Below, piece by piece: positions 24,118 through 36,562 of a DNA stretch of 64,000 nt (positions are counted from its first letter, which is position 1; the number at the start of each line of letters is the position of its first letter). The stretch covers positions 3,224,001-3,288,000 of the forward strand of contig JAUDYN010000006.1 in NCBI GenBank assembly GCA_030407005.1, given 5' to 3'. This DNA is from Desarmillaria ectypa. Lineage: Eukaryota; Basidiomycota; Agaricomycetes; Agaricales; Physalacriaceae. Position numbers and translations under genes: made by a program. The notes beneath the pieces were generated by a model. The model saw nothing but the letters and a program-made list of their open reading frames with translations, ran no database searches and was not told where the DNA came from.

Positions 24118-24339
24118 ATGGCCGCAGCGTCAAGACTAACTGCTCTCCTCCCCATGCCTGGCGAGGATGTTACGATAGCAGGACCTCGGCGCCGGCCTTC
24201 TGTCTTATCCGAATCACACTGAAATTCCAAATTCCAGGATGCGCAGGACGATTTATTAGGATACCTCAGGTTGGACGACGCCGAGATAGCGAATGTCAAG
24301 TTCTATCTACCCGAGCACTACGGGTCTTCGTTGCTGTAG
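24118..24339 (+). pseudogene. Unidentified gene remnant with one stop
   Basis: An ATG directly after a CT-rich leader (24080-24117) opens a frame of 73 codons interrupted once by TGA at 24220-24222. The C-terminal part, DDLLGYLRLDDAEIANVKFY, is strongly protein-like. The leader and single stop suggest a recently disabled small gene, or a first exon whose intron I fail to place. No family recognised. Confidence 0.3.
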
Positions 24340-26247
24340 CCGGGTACTAAGATGACTGCCACCCTTCTCCATCTTCACATATAGATCGTGTGGCGGCGCC
24401 AAATGCGATGCGGAAGGACTATCATCGATAAGGATCTGCAGTGCTCTCGTCAACATTATGGGACGCTGGCCTCGCCGGTCTGAGGATTTGGCTAAGGACT
24501 TGGGCTTGGACAATCTCCCATCAGTACGCGTATCTTTGATCTGCAACCTGTTTGGACTCCTAATGAAGCGCATATAGTCAGGTTCAGATAGTGTATCCGA
24601 ACAGAATCATCGCATTCAGGGGTGTACACGATGAACGGCGACATGAAATTCAGCGGCCACGACGAAAGAAGTCGATGTAGCAGCCTGGAGACATCCTCGG
24701 TCCGGTACGCATATCTTTAGTCTGCAGTCTGCCTCAGTAAGCACATAGAATCAGGACATGAATTCGCACGGAGGAACAGCCGAGAACAATGAGGGAGACA
24801 TGCGTAGGTAGACACGTTATTATTCGGTACGCCTTTGGCTGTAGGCCTTCCTAGAGCGTTTGCTCAACTTTTCGCAGGTCCTTCGATTGCTAACGGCTAT
24901 AACAAAGGAACGAAAAAACTCAGACGAGATCACAGAAGTTCACAGTTCCGGCATTGTCGTAAGCAGTCTTCCTGGTGGTATCCATTCAGTTCAGACTAGG
25001 CATTCTTGGACTGTCGTTCTGTTCGCCGTGTTGGCATTAAAAATGTTCTTACGATCATTGATCAACTGCGATATGTCAAAGCCCTGAACGTTTCGGCTAC
25101 CTACAGGTTCCTAACAGACTCTTGTGATTGGCTCCATACCCGAGGTCCCTTCCCGAGACTTGCCCATCCGGATGCCACCATTGCAATCCAACGCCAGGCC
25201 TGTCTTCGTGAAGAATCTTGCAATACATGTACATGCCTCCAGATAGAATAATTGACACAAGGAATATTCTAGTAAGTAGTTTCGTAACTACAGCACAGTA
25301 TTTAATATTTAACCCTCATGTGTCAGACTTGTGTTTAAGACGCCGCCCGGTACTGCCGGCTTGAAGGGCCTCCTGTTGAGGTGTGAGACGACCGGGGTAG
25401 TGGAAACAATGTCAGGTCGCTTCAAGTGAGCACTATGTCTGTATTCGCCGAAACTGTTCTTTGACCATGGTAGTTCATATATTTCCTTCTTTGTCTGATT
25501 GTTAATCTTCTTTGATTTTCCAATAGTATCGTGGCTTTCATTTCAGCTTGGACAGAAGGCAGTCAGAACTGGGTAACTTCACACGTTGCCTCAATGCTCC
25601 TGTTAACGCAGCAGGGTGCAGCAGCGCGATTTCAACTTATCAGTCTAGAGCAGCCCCTCGTGTGATAGACCCTTCTTCTGCAATTCAACCGACATTGCTC
25701 CCGGTTCTTTGTCACATCGTCTTGCTATCGGTAGCTGCCCTTCCTACTGTGCATCTGTGCAAACAGTACATGGAATTGTCATGCCGCGCCGCGAGGAGAT
25801 GATTAGTCAGGACCCGTGTCGTTCCGAGCGAATCAGATGAGGTGCTACTTACATCTTCGATGATTGTGAAGGTGAGGCAGGCAATTGAACTTAACCCTAA
25901 TACTGATCCCACGTTCGTAGTTTTTCGAGCACGGAATGATGCGAAAGTCAGCGACCAATCATATCAACGCTCCACCTGAGCTTCTTGATTTTTTTTTGCG
26001 GCTACCTTCAATGATCTGCTCCGACACGCTCCGTTGTAATGAGTTTTTGGAACAGTTGCATTCCCTCCCTTCCAAGAGGTGAATGTTCAATGTTAATTTT
26101 ATCTGATTATATTCTACTGGTACTTATTTCGGTTTTTTAAGGGATAGTTATGGCATTACAGGCTACAGTAACTGGAAAATACACGGTTGTACAACGTGTC
26201 GCTATACTATTATACAAATCATCGATATGTGCCGACGGCCAGCGTCT
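24340..26247. other. Gene-poor region with diverged repeats
   Basis: Two loosely similar segments about 190 nt apart (about 24515-24640 and 24700-24800) share ACGC(G/A)TATCTTT(G/A)(A/G)TCTGCA and a following CAGG block. I see no convincing gene; the 84-codon frame at 25548-25802 has no motif. The region near 26100-26247 should hold the 3' end of the minus-strand DUF6699-type gene. Confidence 0.4.
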
Positions 26248-27160
26248 TTACACTGCCCTGACACGCTTCAAATGCATCCTCCAAACTGTCGGATCCTCGC
26301 GATACATTCCTCCTCCTCCTACACTCAACCCGAGGAACAGTGTCGTAAATGCGCTTACCCTATCGACATCTATCCCACAACTGCACTTCTGCCTGTAGTA
26401 CCCACCCAGAGTCTCCGGTGGCAGTAGCGCACGAAGAACACTTTGCGCACGCACTAGCACATCCTCGACAGTGACACCCACCCCGTCTCGTGCTCGTACT
26501 TCGATATTGAACGCATTGTTCTCTATCTCGACGAACATCAGAATCCTCGGTAAAGGAGGATGAGAGGCAAATTCTGATGCCACCGAAGCGTGCGGCTTGA
26601 CGCGCTTCGGCGAGAAAAAATCAACTGGCTCACATGCCCCCAGTCTCAGAGTCCGATGTATGGCTACTGACCAGTCCTCATATGGTGTCCAAGATGTTTG
26701 CGAGGAAGAATGAGAATGAGAGTACGAATTTGCAGGTGTGCTCGGTCGCTTTTGCGTACTTGTGAAGTAGAGAGTTCGGAGGGAGGTGTATGGAGACGAA
26801 TGACGTAAACGTTGCGCACTGGAAGAAGATGATGACGATGATGCAACTGGAGGCGCGGTGTTATGATGGGAACCGGATACCGGTGACACGTACGGCCATG
26901 GTGTGGTAGCAACATGGGTGGAGGATGCTGGTGCTGAGGGAGTACGCTGAAGGCGGCCAGATGCCCTCGGTACCGGGTCCCCTGAAATTAATAACAATAC
27001 CATCATCAGATCCCTGACAAGGACGATGCCTTATGGGCTTACCTGATTTTCCGTCACGTCGAGGATGGGATGGTGGTTGGTAGGACGAAGGGGCGTAGAT
27101 TTCCTCACGGAAAGGTATCTGCTGGATATCGTCGTCCCAGTGTACTCGTTTTCTTGACAT
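26248..27160 (-). CDS. DUF6699-type protein (copy A)
   Basis: Function unknown; the C-terminal part resembles the basidiomycete DUF6699 family. Two exons, 27160-27043 and 26981-26248, with a 61-nt intron; 852 nt, 283 residues. It starts MSRKRVHWDDDIQ, a short basic motif paralleled by MPKSVRFANS in the second copy. A long Ser/Pro/Thr-rich disordered region (residues about 30-130, with a run of nine Ser) precedes the domain. The domain contains WSVAIHRTLRLG, ILMFVEIENNAFNIEV and GVTVEDVLVRAQSVLRALLP, the last being the VTV-x-DVL element typical of the family. It ends DPTVWRMHLKRVRAV, matching DPKVWKICLAPTSQ of copy B. Confidence 0.75.
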
Positions 27161-27591
27161 GGGTTGTAGAGATTGGACGAGAAGTGAAGGATGTTGAACG
27201 GATGCGTTTTATCTTCTGAAGCTGTACTTCCGAATTCCGGTGCTGTTGCTATCTCGCCTCACGGTTGCCTCGCGTTTCCTCGTCGCTTAACAGAAATAGC
27301 TACCAAGGTGCGGCAACTATAGATTCGCCGTAACGTCATCCCTCATGATCTATTCAAACTTCACGCTCAATCGAAAAATTGTATTCATGCGCAGCTACGT
27401 ATCCGGTACTCGTGCGCAAGGGGCGTTTACAGTCAACTCCTCTTGTTGTCAGCTGGCTAACAAAAAAGCCGTGGTGGAGAGGGCGCCAGATTTTGTCCTC
27501 AATTCCCGTGGCGCTACATATTCAAGGGAAAACTGATGACAGGCCCTGCATCTGGTGATGTATTCAAAGGGCTTATTGCAGCGGCTGCTGT
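27161..27591. other. Intergenic region
   Basis: Upstream of the minus-strand DUF6699-type gene. CT-rich and CpG-containing; no gene recognised. Confidence 0.45.
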
Positions 27592-27891
27592 CTACTGAAG
27601 TACATACTCCATTTGCAACACCCCACTTTGCAGTCTCTCACGGAACTTGGGCTCCAAAAATCCGAGTCGATCTTTCCTGATCCGAGAGGAGCAATCAGGC
27701 CCAGTATCCTGATTTTCAATAATTGTGATATCGTAACCCGATGGAAAAGGCCACATATGTAACCGGATGCCGTCGGCAAGGATTAGGAGCTTCTGCAATT
27801 CTGAGGAATCTATAGGGGTCAGCTGTAGCTGCGTCCGAAGTCTACGATCGCTGGCAATTCCGACTTTTCCCGACTGAATGCCCTTTGCAAT
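27592..27891 (-). CDS. Orphan terminal exon, unknown protein
   Basis: A 99-codon open stretch on the minus strand begins right after an AG acceptor (27893-27892) and ends with TAG. Composition is strongly protein-like: LQKLLILADGIRLHMWPFPS, then DITIIENQDTGPDCSS and FLEPKFRERLQSGVLQMEY. No matching upstream exon could be joined with confidence, so this may be the last exon of a decayed or unrecognised gene. No family recognised. Confidence 0.35.
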   Translation of the reverse strand: MAKGIQSGKVGIASDRRLRTQLQLTPIDSSELQKLLILADGIRLHMWPFPSGYDITIIENQDTGPDCSSRIRKDRLGFLEPKFRERLQSGVLQMEYVLQ

Positions 27892-28564
27892 CTACCACTA
27901 TGTGGACAGGTCAAATGATCCTCAGTAATTAAAAAACGCCACATCACAGCTGCATTAGAGTTCAGGAAGCTTCACGAGGTTAGATAATGGTACCGGGCCG
28001 GGCCGTCCGGTGGAAGCTAACGGTTTATCTTCCCGGGTCCTGTGAAGTGGTGAGGACTGGGAATCATGACACGCCGATGACGTCACCCAAAATCCCCTTG
28101 ACCCTCTATACTCCCCGGAGGGCTGTCGTCGAGCCCTGTCTGCAGCATCGCTGCCGAGTAGTTAGGACCATCCTATTACCACAGGTACAGGCCGCAAGGC
28201 GATGATATGTCGGACCTTGAACAAATTGTATTGGTTTACTGACGGAAGCGCAAACAACATACGTTGATCTCAGAGGCTAGAGCGTCACATGTTGGCTACG
28301 ACTTTTCCTTTGAGCACAGTAAGTTTTTTAAACAATACTTATGAACATATTTTGAAGTGCTGATTTAATTGTATTCAGGTAGATTCGAGCGTAAAAATAC
28401 ACATTCTCATTTTGGCATCCACCAGTGTAAAGGAACGTAAACACTTCTAGTTCACTCGGTTGCGAGGAGGAGTTGGCAGTAATGGACCTAAAAATCTCAG
28501 CTGACGGATGGCGTATTGTATTGTAAATCAGCTTGAACATCGGCAACGGATTTGCGAGCAAGTG

Positions 28565-28572
28565 TATAAAAG
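28565..28572 (+). promoter_or_regulatory. TATA box of the aldehyde dehydrogenase relic
   Basis: TATAAAAG lies 45 nt upstream of the ATG at 28618, followed by a short pyrimidine-containing leader. Correct position and strand for the dead gene, so its promoter appears to survive. Confidence 0.55.
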
Positions 28573-28617
28573 ATTCGCAGTGGGCTCTTACTGTTTGGTC
28601 CCTTACTTCATTTCAAG

Positions 28618-30885
28618 ATGCCTCTGCACTTCTCTCACAAGTTCGATACGCCTATTTACAAGAGTACTACGTTTTTTCCAAAAGGACTGTTTATTAATGG
28701 ACACTTTGTCGATGGATCCGACAGCACTACAATTGAGCAAGTTCATGCAACGAAAATAATTGCTTCATACTGATACTAGCATCTTTGCAGTGTGATTAAT
28801 CCTTGCCCGTTGTTTTATCGTACCAAGATGCCTCTCTAAACCTTTTTTCCAGCTGATGGGTCTATCATTACCAAGGTCTCCAAAGCCACCTTTAAGCCAT
28901 GGACTGTGCACAGAAGGGCTTCGATACTACATGGCTTCAAGGCTTCGGGACCATTTCGCGCTGACCTGATGCAGAAGCTCGCCAATGCCAGGGTCGAGAA
29001 CAGAGATAAATTATACGCTTTGGAGGCTCTGGATAACGGCGAGTTTTTTCTAGACCTTCTGTTCACGCGGTAATCTAAACTGCCTTTCTAGGCAAGATCT
29101 ATGGCTTGGCGTAGCAGGAAGATCTGCCACTGTTTATTGATGCCATGTCATATTATGCAGGGTGGGCAGATAAGACTGAGGGCAAAGGAATCAAAGTGAG
29201 TCTTCAAGTTCCCTTTACAAGTATACAAAAGCTGACTTGAAGTTTAGACGGACGAGGGTCGACTTACGTATACCAGGCGTGAGCCCATTGGTGCTGTACG
29301 TCGATCATCACTTTAGTATTCCCAGTACTTACCCATTGCTATCTTTACACGCAGGGCCAGATCATCCCATGTAAGCAACATTTTCCTATTGTGCGCTGAT
29401 AATATTGAACGTTCCTCGCCTTCAAGGGAATTTTCCGAGTAAGTACTGGCTCGTTCATACATTGCTCATTGAACATGGACTCCTCGCCCAAATCGCCCAG
29501 TTCTCATGATGGTCATGAAACTGGGACCTGGTTCGTGCTTCCATACTTGATCATCGATGTGCCTTGCAGTGACACGCCTTAAAAGCGCTCGCTACCGTGA
29601 ATTGCATTGTCATGAAGGTGTGTCATCTTTAATCAACTAGTCCATGGCAGTTCCGTTGACCCCAAAATAGACAATTTACTCCGTTATCGGCGCTGCGAAT
29701 CTGTACTCTTATCTAGGAAGTAGGCTTTCCTCCGGGGGTCGTTAACGTACTTACCAGTTATGGAGAGACCGTCGGCGAGGCGATTTCAATGCACATGAAG
29801 ATTGAGAAGGTCGCCTTTACTGGAAGTGTCCTCGTCAGTCATAAGATCTTGGTAGCTGCAGGGAAGAGAAACCTTAAAAAGGTTACTCTAGAGCTCGGCG
29901 GAAAGAGTCCGAATATTATATTCAATGACGCCGATTTAGAACAAGCCATTAACTAGTCGTTCCACGGAATTTAGTGAGTTACTACCGTGCTTGTTTCGAT
30001 TCGTGACCCAATGGCACATCCCCGTGTCGTAGCTGGAATCATGGCCAGGCCTGTTGCGCCAGCTCCAGACTATTTGTGCAATCCGGGATCTACGACGAGT
30101 TCCTGAAAAAGTTCACGGAGAAGAGTAAGGCGATCAAGGTTGGCGATCCCTTCGATGGAGATTCATTTCAGGGGCCGATGGTTTCTAAGAGGCAATTTGA
30201 CGTGTGCGCACCATTGATTTCATCATCCTCTCTCTTTATTTTTTGACAATCTCACTGGTATCTCCTAGCGCGTGATGAATTTCATCGATATAGGCAAGAT
30301 GCAAGGTGCTACGGTCCATCTTGGTGGAGAACGTCACGGCGCTAAAGGGTATTTCATCCAACCCGCCATCTTCACCAACACCACACCCGATACGGGCATC
30401 GTACAGGAAAAAATCTTCGGATCCATCAGCTGTATCATCAAGTTCGAAGACGAAGAGGGTAAGCTTTTGGTTACCCTGGGTCTTCCTTTCGCCTCTATCG
30501 ATGTCGCCGCTGACGTGGATTCCCTGGCGCTTATTATATGTCGTTCGGCAAGCTTATGATACATGTATGCATCATAACGCCGACTTACTGCGCCTCCAAC
30601 TGACTTCGTCCTTCTCACAGTCTACGGATTGGCTGCAGCGGTATTCGCCAAAAACATCACTCGCGCTCTTGAAACCGTGCATAATCTGAAAGCTGGAACA
30701 GGCTGGGTTTGCTTTCCCCCTCTAGCTACGATGACGAAACCTGAAATGCACACTAGGTCAATTGTCGCAATGTCTGCCACGCTAACGTGCCTTTTGGAGG
30801 TTACAAACAATCCGGATTTGGGTGGGAATTTAGTGAATACCCGCTTCAAAAATAGGCCCCTTGCGAAACACTTTAATATTGTCAT
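28618..30885 (+). pseudogene. Aldehyde dehydrogenase pseudogene
   Basis: Relic of an intron-rich NAD(P)-dependent aldehyde dehydrogenase covering nearly the whole enzyme. Recognisable pieces in order: N-terminus MPLHFSHKFDTPIYKSTTFF and GLFINGHFVDGSDS; ADLMQKLANARVENRDKLY with [67 protein letters not shown] with the conserved Glu; GQACCASSR with the catalytic Cys (30052-30054); GDPFDGDSFQGPMVS; NVPFGGYKQSGFG near the end. Breaks: a frame shift near 28926-28950, TAG at 29954-29956 where Trp is expected, and TAG at 30853-30855 cutting the last segment. Some splice sites remain intact. Several independent lesions make a functional product unlikely. Confidence 0.88.
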
Positions 30886-31765
30886 TTAATCAAGGCAATT
30901 GTAGTTACACTAACGTAAAGTCCGTGAATATTAACTTGCGACATAAGACGCATTGAGAGCCATTGCTGTGTGCTTACACGGCAGAGGGAGAGGTTCCGTA
31001 ATGACAGGCACGAAGCTGCACACCCCAATCAGTTGGCATAGTCACGAATCATAACCCATTGTAAGATGAATGTCAGCTTTTGCTGCTCTACCACAAGTGC
31101 TGATGGGTGGACCTGAGCGACCTCCATCAAAGGAATCCGCTGTGTTACCAAAGTAAAGGAAATATCTAGGGTGCCAGGATCAGCGTATTATTATGCCATA
31201 TGCAGATGCATTCTTTATGATTGATCTGGAGCGACATATGAATAATCGAGACCTCGGTACGATATCATTGTAGGTTGCTCCGTACTCGGTCTAATCCTAT
31301 TAGACCAGTACTAGGGTGATGACGTAATACTGACGGGCGATACATACCCCTTGTAGGAATACCGACCCAGTAATTCAGCGGCACATTCAGTGCTGTGAAG
31401 CGCATTAGAGAACGAACCAACGAAAATGAAGGCGCACCCCATCTGATCCGGATGACTCTAGGGCTATGCTTGCGGCCAACTATACTTGCTAAGTATATTC
31501 TGACGGTCTGGGGTATCGTATAAATTAGCTGGAAAGACCCAGTGACAGTCAAAATGACTCAGTATAGTTACATATTTGGAAGGCCCCTGCGAATTCGGGA
31601 TGCGGGGGGTAGACCCCTATCTACGACAGAAGTACATATAAGTGCATGCGCCTTGAACACGTTTTGCGGCATACCCACTGATACTAGGTCGGTCATTAAC
31701 CGGAAAGGAAAGCCCCAAATTCCACTCGCTCGTCGAACGACCTGTCCATTCGTCCAGAGTTGATC
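30886..31765. other. Intergenic region
   Basis: No gene recognised. The end is presumably the promoter of the DUF6699-type gene at 31766. Confidence 0.45.
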
Positions 31766-32605
31766 ATGATGCCGAAATCCGTTCGTTTCGCGAACTCGCC
31801 TAACGAGCTGTATGCTTACAGCTCTGACCACGCGCTATCACCAATAACAGCTCGTCCGATCCAGCGCTTCGCCTACCCTCCCATTCAACCGCAGCCGTCG
31901 TGGCCGCCCCAACCTCACCCCAGTTCCGTCATTTATAATTCTCGTTCTCTCAGGAATACACCCTCTCCCGTTAACAACTACAGCGCACCCCTACATCCTC
32001 CCACCCTCCAGGGACTCGCTGCTTCGTCATCGTCTTCCTCTACGTTTGCGTCATCTCCGACGTCTGTCGCCCCGATGAACCTTCCGCCGACACCTGACCA
32101 GCTGCGAAGAACTATTCCTCTTCCAGATGTCGATGAGGTCGGTGTCGTTGATGGTGACACAACATGGACAATCAGAGTACATGAAGCACTCCAACCGACA
32201 CATATAAATGTCGACCTTTCCAGCGACCTTCATGCATACATCCCGACACTCTCTGATGAGCCCGCAACGCAGCCTCGTCTTCCTACACTCATTCTAATAT
32301 CCAGATACCTGCCTTGGAGAACTCACGTTCGTCCTCAGGGTGACTACGTCTCGGTACGAGACTTGATAGCGTGTTTATATAGCGCATTGCGCGCGCGTGT
32401 CACCCAGGAAGAACTGAAGCAAGCAAAGGGCGGTATGAGTGTACAGCAGGCGTTCGCTAGACGCGTGCAAGGTAAAGGACACGAAGAGGCCCGAAAAGGA
32501 ATACGACGGGTGGACTTTTTGCTCAAGAATACCAGATTTGTTGGGATCGCGGAGACTGAAGACCCAAAAGTATGGAAAATCTGTCTTGCGCCGACATCTC
32601 AGTGA
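31766..32605 (+). CDS. DUF6699-type protein (copy B)
   Basis: Intronless 279-residue protein of unknown function, paralogous to the gene at 26248-27160 and on the opposite strand about 5 kb away. The start is one of two adjacent ATGs (31766 or 31769); the preceding codon TTG is not a start. The N-terminus MPKSVRFANS is followed by a Pro/Ser-rich disordered segment (residues about 30-120). The domain begins WTIRVHEALQPTHINVDLSS and includes LPTLILISRYLPW, the YVSVRDLIACLYSALRARVT element (equivalent to VTVEDVL in copy A), and the C-terminal RVDFLLKNTRFVGI. It ends DPKVWKICLAPTSQ. Sequence identity to copy A is low outside these anchors, so duplication is not recent. Confidence 0.78.
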   Translation: MMPKSVRFANSPNELYAYSSDHALSPITARPIQRFAYPPIQPQPSWPPQPHPSSVIYNSRSLRNTPSPVNNYSAPLHPPTLQGLAASSSSSSTFASSPTSVAPMNLPPTPDQLRRTIPLPDVDEVGVVDGDTTWTIRVHEALQPTHINVDLSSDLHAYIPTLSDEPATQPRLPTLILISRYLPWRTHVRPQGDYVSVRDLIACLYSALRARVTQEELKQAKGGMSVQQAFARRVQGKGHEEARKGIRRVDFLLKNTRFVGIAETEDPKVWKICLAPTSQ

Positions 32606-35600
32606 TAAGTGCTGTCACTGGAGCTGCTGTGTTGCTGTTGAAGGTACGTTTGGGGTCCTGTAGTTGTATCAGTCGTGGGAGACGCGTGATATTTGTTGAT
32701 CCGCACACCTGTTCAGATTATCCATAACGTTATCCATTATCAATCTATTGTACCTCTGTGATTGGCGTGATCGACAGATGCATGCTCCAAGCTGTTAAGC
32801 CTATTGTTTGCCGCCTGCACTAGCTTCTATCAAGAAATATTGTTAGAAAAGAGTATCATTGTATCGGAAATATGCTTGTTCCGGTTAACAGCAGTTGGTT
32901 AAGCTGCCTACTAAGCGCTGACCCCCATCTCCAGGCGGTCTAATTCGAAGCGAGTTCTCGTAAGGGTTATTTTAGGAGCCCAAACAAGAAATAAAATTTC
33001 AGGTATAAGTGATGGTGGATGAAGTCTGCTACAGTTAACCACCGATCAGATATGAGGAAATAGAAAAGAATCCTAACATGAAACAAAGAAAAATAGTGCA
33101 CACACCGTACGAAAGTCGGTCACTTCTCCAGAAGATAATATGGAAAGCTTCCTTGAATCAACGGCTATGGAGTAGTTTCAGGGCTGGAGATTTATGTGAC
33201 GTGTTCATCGTCGATAATCAACGCGTCACACCAAGAATAATAGAAAATGATTAGTATATAGTGCAACTCAACGCTGAGATCGAACGGTCTGTCGGCACCT
33301 CTTCCATGGATCGATTCATAAGGCAGGTTATAAGACCAAACGAGGACATTGCCGATCGCAACCAGGTGGTCGGCCGAAAAGGAGGATACAGCGCTTTGGA
33401 CAGAGAACGCCAAGTTTCAAGTTTCAAAATGTGAGCCGGGCCGCCCGCTTGATCTTGGAGCGGCAATTCCCGTCCATATCACGACGTAGACAGTTTGATC
33501 TCCATATCACTCGGGCCCAGGTCTCTTGATCATCATGCTGATTTCGTAATGTTGGGATTTTGCTGGAAAGTTCTAGAAGGAGCAATCCGGCATCATGCCG
33601 AGAGTCGATGAGTAAGCAAGAGAGTCGTAGAAAGTTATAGTACATTCTAGATTCTAGTGCGAAGTAGTATAAATATGAGCTCTGTAGGAGCCATAGAATA
33701 ACAATTCCTTTACATCTGGCTTTACCAGCCTGGAGTCTACCCTGCGCAACACCCAGGATTCCAACACGTAAGTACAGCTTGATTCCTTTGAGGGAGTGGA
33801 ACTTACCCAGCCGGAGCTATATGCTGTGTTGGGCCGGGGAAATTTTCTGATGTATGTTCTTTTTCACATTCCAATGTCCAATGGTCCGTGCTATTCATGT
33901 GTGTCAGGGAAGACGCTCTTACTATGTGGAGCAGAATCGATAAAATAACGTTCAATAATGTACCGTCAAGACTGGGCTGATTTCTAGTCCAGTTTGGATC
34001 ACATGTATCAGACTTGTGACATCTGTAGCTGCCTTTATCATCTCAAGCAAGGAAACGTGATCAGTTGCAACCGCGTCAAGTATAGAGTGAGGAGTCGACG
34101 TGTCTGTAATGTGGAAGTGAACTCTCGGTTACTGCAGAGCCTTCCTCCTCTTCGATAGCTATACCTATGGCGATGCGAATCCTTGCATGCATCGCAGGCG
34201 ACATAACTTCCTCTCATGCTGCATACCCGAATTCCCTATTACACCCTGATGCCACGCTAGAACAAGGCAGGAGCTCTCTCAACATCAGGGCTTCCTAGGA
34301 CGCAATTTAACTCAACTGCCTGTAGGATGTTCAGAAGTATGTGCACTGTTTTTCTCCTTCTTTCATTTCACTGATTACATCGACAATCTGTTCGCCGCAG
34401 ACTTTGCCATTTTCGGCTTTGGTAGGGATCGAATTACATCTGCTCGTCTTATAGTCTCTGGAAGTCTATCGGTTAGTAGACTCATCTGCGAAGCCAATTC
34501 GACTTCCAATCAGAGCCAGTGACAAGCTGATACCCGTTTATTTTTCTTACCCGCATCCAAAATTTGTCACTCTGCGCTTCCATTGTCCAACTCTTTACTT
34601 GACGGTGATTCGGTGAATCTGGTCCAACGACAATACCAAACCTGTTCAACTACGCGCGAGTGTAGCGATGTCTTGTTCAATCACGCTCGAAGGTAGCCTT
34701 CAGGCAGGATCATTCCACGATCTCTGAGGAATGATCTGACCGTATCATCCGTGCAGCTTCACCAGAACGTACACTCTGAGAGGCGACGTGGGTAGGTATG
34801 TAGGTAGCATTATATGTTGTATATATATGCCCGTTGACTTCAGTATAAAACGTTTCGTCAATGATGTCGAAATACACACTCGTTAGCCATGATTATGAAT
34901 GGTGCCTCCTCCTTGAAGGCTCTACGCACCAGCCTTTATTATTCCAGGTTCAGACCCCTGTCTCCCGCTGGTCCCGTGAATAGCTGAAAAGACGCCAAAT
35001 GGACAACATAGATCTTCAAGCTCTAATACATCATCTATCGAGGAATACAAAAAAACTTGTCCTCTATGTCAATAGGATTCTCTGGTCAGGAGTCGAACCC
35101 AGTTCGCGCGCATTCAGACCAATATACGAACAGAGATTGTTGAGTGTTAAAGGTGCGAGCCAGCATAGCTTCACTTCAATAGTTTGAGCTGGAGAGCGGT
35201 TTTAGGGTTATTCTTCGTATTTTGAACGAGGATGGCTGGCGGCGTTACTGATGAAAGTGTGAAACTAGCCGCCGGGGTATGATTCCTGCCAGCAAAATGC
35301 CTTACAAGAGATGAAACGAGAACGAGAGAATCTGTACATTCTGGGTTCGGTCAATAATTTTGGCAATTAATGTTAAACGTTAAAGTCTGCAATGAGCATG
35401 TCCTCTTTGCCTGTGTTATTTAGAATTCTCGAAGAATAAGATGGAAAACGCGGGAGAAGGGTCAGGTTGAGATAGCAATTATATTCATTTGTTGGTGTTG
35501 GTGCAACGCCTAGAGATAGTAGTAGAGAACTCAGAAAACAGAAGAACGATGAAGTTGGATCTCCAAGAAAGGTGATGAGAGAGGAAAGACTCGAGGAAGA

Positions 35601-36054
35601 CTAAGTATCTGGTTGTTAATGATAACGACTGAATGTTCGAACACGAACAGAGTAATTTATAGCCATCTTGTATGAGACTCGTACAATGTGCACAGGTATC
35701 GGCTGTCAAGAAGATAGCCACGAGACGAGGCGGTGCCAGTTAAGAAGCCGGATTCCCGATATAGAAAACGCGTCTTTTGCCGGAACTTCCTTCAGCACTT
35801 CACGTTCTTTTGTCGTCCGTTTGCTTCCCTCCTTTACTGGAAACATAGAGCATGGAGGAGCATAGGAAAGATTATATAAAGCTTTCGGTGACTTGGCGAG
35901 TGTTTCAAGCACGTTCAGTACAGCGTGTCAGGCTGGGTTTCAACTTCCAAGTACGATCGTCCGGGAGCGATGACTCTTGTCTTATCACAGGTTGCCTTTG
36001 TCGCCGTGTGAAGATCTAGATCTGGGTGTGTTTGGGTGGCACAAACATTGCTCC
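32606..36054. other. Gene-poor region
   Basis: No gene I can support in about 3.4 kb. Frames at 33192-33645 (minus), 34999-35187 (plus) and 35485-35912 (minus) are short and motif-free. A TATAAATA box is at about 33669 plus. Near 35060-35110 the minus strand has a tRNA T-arm-like sequence (GGGTTCGACTCC), but no full cloverleaf forms. Confidence 0.4.
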
Positions 36055-36062
36055 TATAAAAG
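36055..36062 (+). promoter_or_regulatory. TATA box with CT-rich leader
   Basis: TATAAAAG is followed by a pyrimidine-rich stretch with CCACCACCACAA (36085-36130) and an ATG at 36169, the layout of an expressed gene. The frame from that ATG stops after 16 codons. Either a decayed gene or a transcript with an intron I cannot place. Confidence 0.4.
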
Positions 36063-36562
36063 GCCGGTGGTCTGTTCAGTTCGATCCTCACCACCCTTTC
36101 TCTTCCCTACCACCACCACAACAAATCCGCTCCTATACACTTGGTGCCTTCACTGGCGGCGACGCGATATGGACGAGCCCAATTGGTGGCTAACGACCGG
36201 TGTGCCACAACACAACCGCTAGCTCAGACTTGTACGAGCTTGACTCTGGCCTTCAGCGTTGCCACGACCCGCTTCGATAATGACGGATATCCGCTACTAT
36301 CAGTTCTAGCACGCATTGGACGCGCGAATACCATGATTCTGGGCGATTATTTCGCAAGCCACATCTGATAGCCCACTAGTGATTTGGCGCCACATCACCC
36401 CGATCCTTTGTCGCGACCCTCTGGACTATGCCACTGAAACAACGATATGCCCTAGCCACTAGTTCTCCCACGTCGTTACTTTTGTCGAATTCACGGTGAG
36501 CCACATGGACCAAGGATACCTTCGTGCCACATTCGTGAAAGTAAGCGTGCTGCATCCTTCTC

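Noticed and set aside
35060..35170. Possible tRNA gene on the minus strand
   Set aside because: Only a T-arm and a partial acceptor stem can be drawn; the D-arm is missing and the length is about 59 nt.
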